A stretch of 64,000 nt of DNA from Lantana camara (Eukaryota > Streptophyta > Magnoliopsida > Lamiales > Verbenaceae), in assembly GCA_037501455.1 (NCBI GenBank), contig CM074865.1:34764501-34828500 (forward strand). The letters are read 5' to 3'. The notes beneath the pieces are model-generated. The model saw only the letters and a list, made by a program, of their open reading frames with translations. It searched no databases and had not been told where the DNA came from. Numbering within the stretch: the stretch's first letter is position 1; the number at the start of each line of letters is the position of its first letter. A program made the position numbers and the translations under genes. Shown piece by piece: positions 61,934-64,000 of this stretch.

Positions 61934-63073
61934 ATGTCCCCCCAATGAATAGTCCAAGATAGTACTCCACCCAGAGAAGGTGCATCCTCAGCTGGAGGAA
62001 ATTCTGAATTAGTAGATGTTTTAAAGGAAATAGTGCAAACATGTGCCAATGGATCAAAAGGTGATAATGAGAATTCTCTAGAAAAGTTTCTACGAATGGA
62101 TCCGCCTAAGTTCTTTGGAGAACCCAATGATGTCAAGGCCGAAAAATGGATAGCAAGTCTTGAGAAAATCTTTGAAGCGATGGGTATTGGTCCTGAAGAA
62201 CCCGAAAGAGTTCAGTATGTTGTCTTCATGCTAGAAGAAGAGGCCTTAAGTTGGTGGAAGTATATAAAACGAGTTTGGGCAGAAAATCAGGCAAATTATA
62301 GGTGGAATGATTTTGTGAGAGTATTCTATGACAAATATATTCCTCAGGTGACTAGGGATGCCCGAGAAGCAGAGTTTATGAATCTGGTTCAGGGCGATGC
62401 ATCGGTGCCTAAATATGAAGCTAAGTTCATTAGACTTATCCAGTATGCCCCACATATCCTACATGATGAACGCCGCAAAACTAAGAGGTTTGTCGATGGT
62501 CTTATATCAGATATTCGATGGGCCTTAGCTCCGTTTGACATGGAAACTTATACAAAGGCAGTAGAAAAGGCTATTAAAACGGAGGCCACACATAAGGAAG
62601 TCCATTTAGCAGATGATCACCCCGAACTACCTTATAAGTCATTCCAGCAATCCAAACGTCCCGTTGAACCATTTAAGTCAACTCCTGGAAAGAGACAAGT
62701 GCAATCCTGGCCCGACCCTCAACGGACACCATCAAACCCTCAAGAAGAGATTGTTTGTGAATATTGTCGCAAGAAAGGGCATACTGAGGAGGAACGTAGA
62801 AAGAAAGCAGGAACATGTATGTGGTGTGGACACCCTGACCATTGAGTTGAAAACTGCCCAAAGAGGGCAAAGCAGTAGGCCACAGGAAAAGCCGGCGAAG
62901 GGACTTTTAAAAAGTCAATAATTGAAGGTCGAACTTATGCCATAGAAGGAAAAGCAGGACTAGATCCTACTAGTAATGTTGAAAGTATGGTACACACCAC
63001 AAACACGCCAGTTACTACTTTATATGATCTTGGCGCCATGCATTCAATGCATCACAATTATATGCGCATTTAA
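61934..63073 (+). pseudogene. gag: gag of unit E, three nonsense codons
   Basis: ATG 61934 is followed after four codons by TGA (AGA-to-TGA). The capsid frame is then open through RMDPPKFFGEPND, ALSWWKYIKRVW and RFVDGLISDIRW to the second knuckle. TGA replaces CGA inside that knuckle (DH*VEN, 62843-62845), and TAG replaces TGG soon after. The tail shows TTLYDLGAMHS and ends at 63073 like unit B. Subfamily 2. Confidence 0.87.
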
Positions 63074-63163
63074 ATTTTCTACTTGAATGATTATCTTGTG
63101 TGTTTAAAGTACCTCGAGTTTTATTTCTAGAAAATGAGTAGAATCTGAGGACAAATTCTCTTT

Positions 63164-63174
63164 AAGGGGGGTGG
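63164..63174 (+). other. Polypurine tract, end of unit E
   Basis: AAGGGGGGTGG before LTR F. Confidence 0.88.
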
Positions 63175-63176
63175 AT

Positions 63177-64000
63177 TGTAACAGCCCGGATCTGGGGGTG
63201 AGACGAAATAGGTAAATCAAAGACTAGAAGAAAGCATCAATTCATTATACATTTCATTTTATGTGACCAATGTGTTTTTATACCTCAATTATTAAATGTT
63301 ATTTCGTTACAAGACTCATCTCACTATTCATTCACCGAGTCAAAACCTTCAAATAATCCTCATGAAACCTTATAAAGTTCGATTCTATATTTTCCGGATT
63401 CATACCCTAGCTTTTGTATTTCGAAACCTACTTTGAAAATTACTTGTCAAAAATTCCCATTAGGTCCCTAGTTACTATTCATTCCTAAACGTAGGAATTT
63501 TTCGGGACACTTTTACCTATCCAATATTGGGTTCGAATGAATCCTTATGAAATTTCATGAATTATGATATCATTCCCGAGCCCTTATTCTCATTATAACT
63601 TCTGTAGTAACCAAAACCGGCTAAAAACCCTAGTTAAAGCCTAATTTCAATATTTTCAAATTTCAACGTTTTCCCTATTCAATATTATAACCATAACGAT
63701 CCTTTAATTATTTTATGAATTTTAAGACCTTTTCCAATTCCAAGTTCAATCCCTAGCTCATTTTATAAAATTTTCTTATTTTTCCTAAAGTACTATTCCC
63801 GCCGTAAAAACTAACTTTTAAACCGTACAACATTTGGTATCCAATATTATACTCAAAATAATCCTTGAATTATTTTATGACTTATGAACACTTTCTCAGA
63901 AATTGATTCATATCCTAGTTCCGTTTTAGGTATTTTCTCATATTTTCCAAAATTCCGAACCTTTACTACTTTAATTCTAAACGTTTAAACGTTTAAAGTT
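63177..64000 (+). repeat. TR-GAG LTR F, first 824 bp
   Basis: It starts TGTAACAGCCCGG and is collinear with LTRs B-E up to the window edge. Diagnostic 5' sites are subfamily 2. Confidence 0.92.

Larger units (their letters stand above)
24903..64000 (+). mobile_element. Tandem array of gag-only (TR-GAG type) retrotransposon units
   Basis: Six LTRs (A-F) alternate with five interiors, neighbouring units sharing one LTR. LTRs start TGTAACA and end GCTACA. Interiors are about 1520 bp, with a Met-tRNA primer site, one gag frame and a polypurine tract. No RT, RNase H or integrase trace exists in any unit, which matches published TR-GAG non-autonomous gypsy elements. Chromovirus (32374-43499) and hAT (55912-60552) insertions interrupt LTRs B and E. 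The array continues past the right edge. Confidence 0.9.

Noticed and set aside
24903..64000. Centromeric satellite interpretation of the repeat array
   Set aside because: Units have LTR ends, primer sites, gag and polypurine tracts, so they are retrotransposon units in tandem and not a conventional short-monomer satellite.

Overview
This window is plant nuclear DNA made almost entirely of nested LTR retrotransposons. I found no host gene, rRNA, tRNA or CRISPR array. The evidence for a plant is the Ty1/copia and Ty3/gypsy (chromovirus, Athila/Tat-like) element types, initiator-Met-tRNA primer sites, 5-bp target-site duplications (TSDs), a hAT-type DNA transposon with 8-bp TSDs and very AT-rich LTRs. 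An angiosperm, probably a eudicot, in heterochromatin is the best guess; the species cannot be told from the sequence.

Region 1 (1-24902) is one nest. The oldest recognisable host is the 3' part of an Athila/Tat-like gypsy element (11113-12433, continuing at 23213-24831 with its LTR). A decayed copia element (1-11112) sits in it, and the copia 3' LTR is itself split by a 4.1-kb solo LTR (6488-10613, TSD ATTCC). A second copy of that giant-LTR family is complete at 12434-23207 (TSD GTAAG): 4.2-kb LTRs around a 2.4-kb interior without a detectable intact gene. That is the architecture of a LARD (large retrotransposon derivative). Its interior carries a striking array of twelve hairpins.

Region 2 (24903-64000) is a tandem array LTR-gag-LTR-gag-LTR-gag(truncated)-LTR-gag-LTR-gag-LTR of a gag-only (TR-GAG type) element. 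It has six LTRs of about 3.3 kb and five interiors of about 1.5 kb, and runs off the right edge. Its gag stops just after the protease active-site triplet, so all pol functions would have to come from another element. Diagnostic variants show two subfamilies alternating along the array, with LTRs that change type in the middle. This points to unequal LTR-LTR recombination and a roughly 9.7-kb dimer duplication.

Two later insertions interrupt the array. A minus-strand chromovirus (32374-43499, TSD GTCGT) has nearly identical LTRs but a wrecked gag-pol. A short hAT-type transposon (55912-60552) is itself split by a 3.8-kb solo chromovirus LTR (56117-59887, TSD GAATT). From sampled LTR differences the relative ages appear to be copia (oldest), then the LARD, then the chromovirus (youngest).
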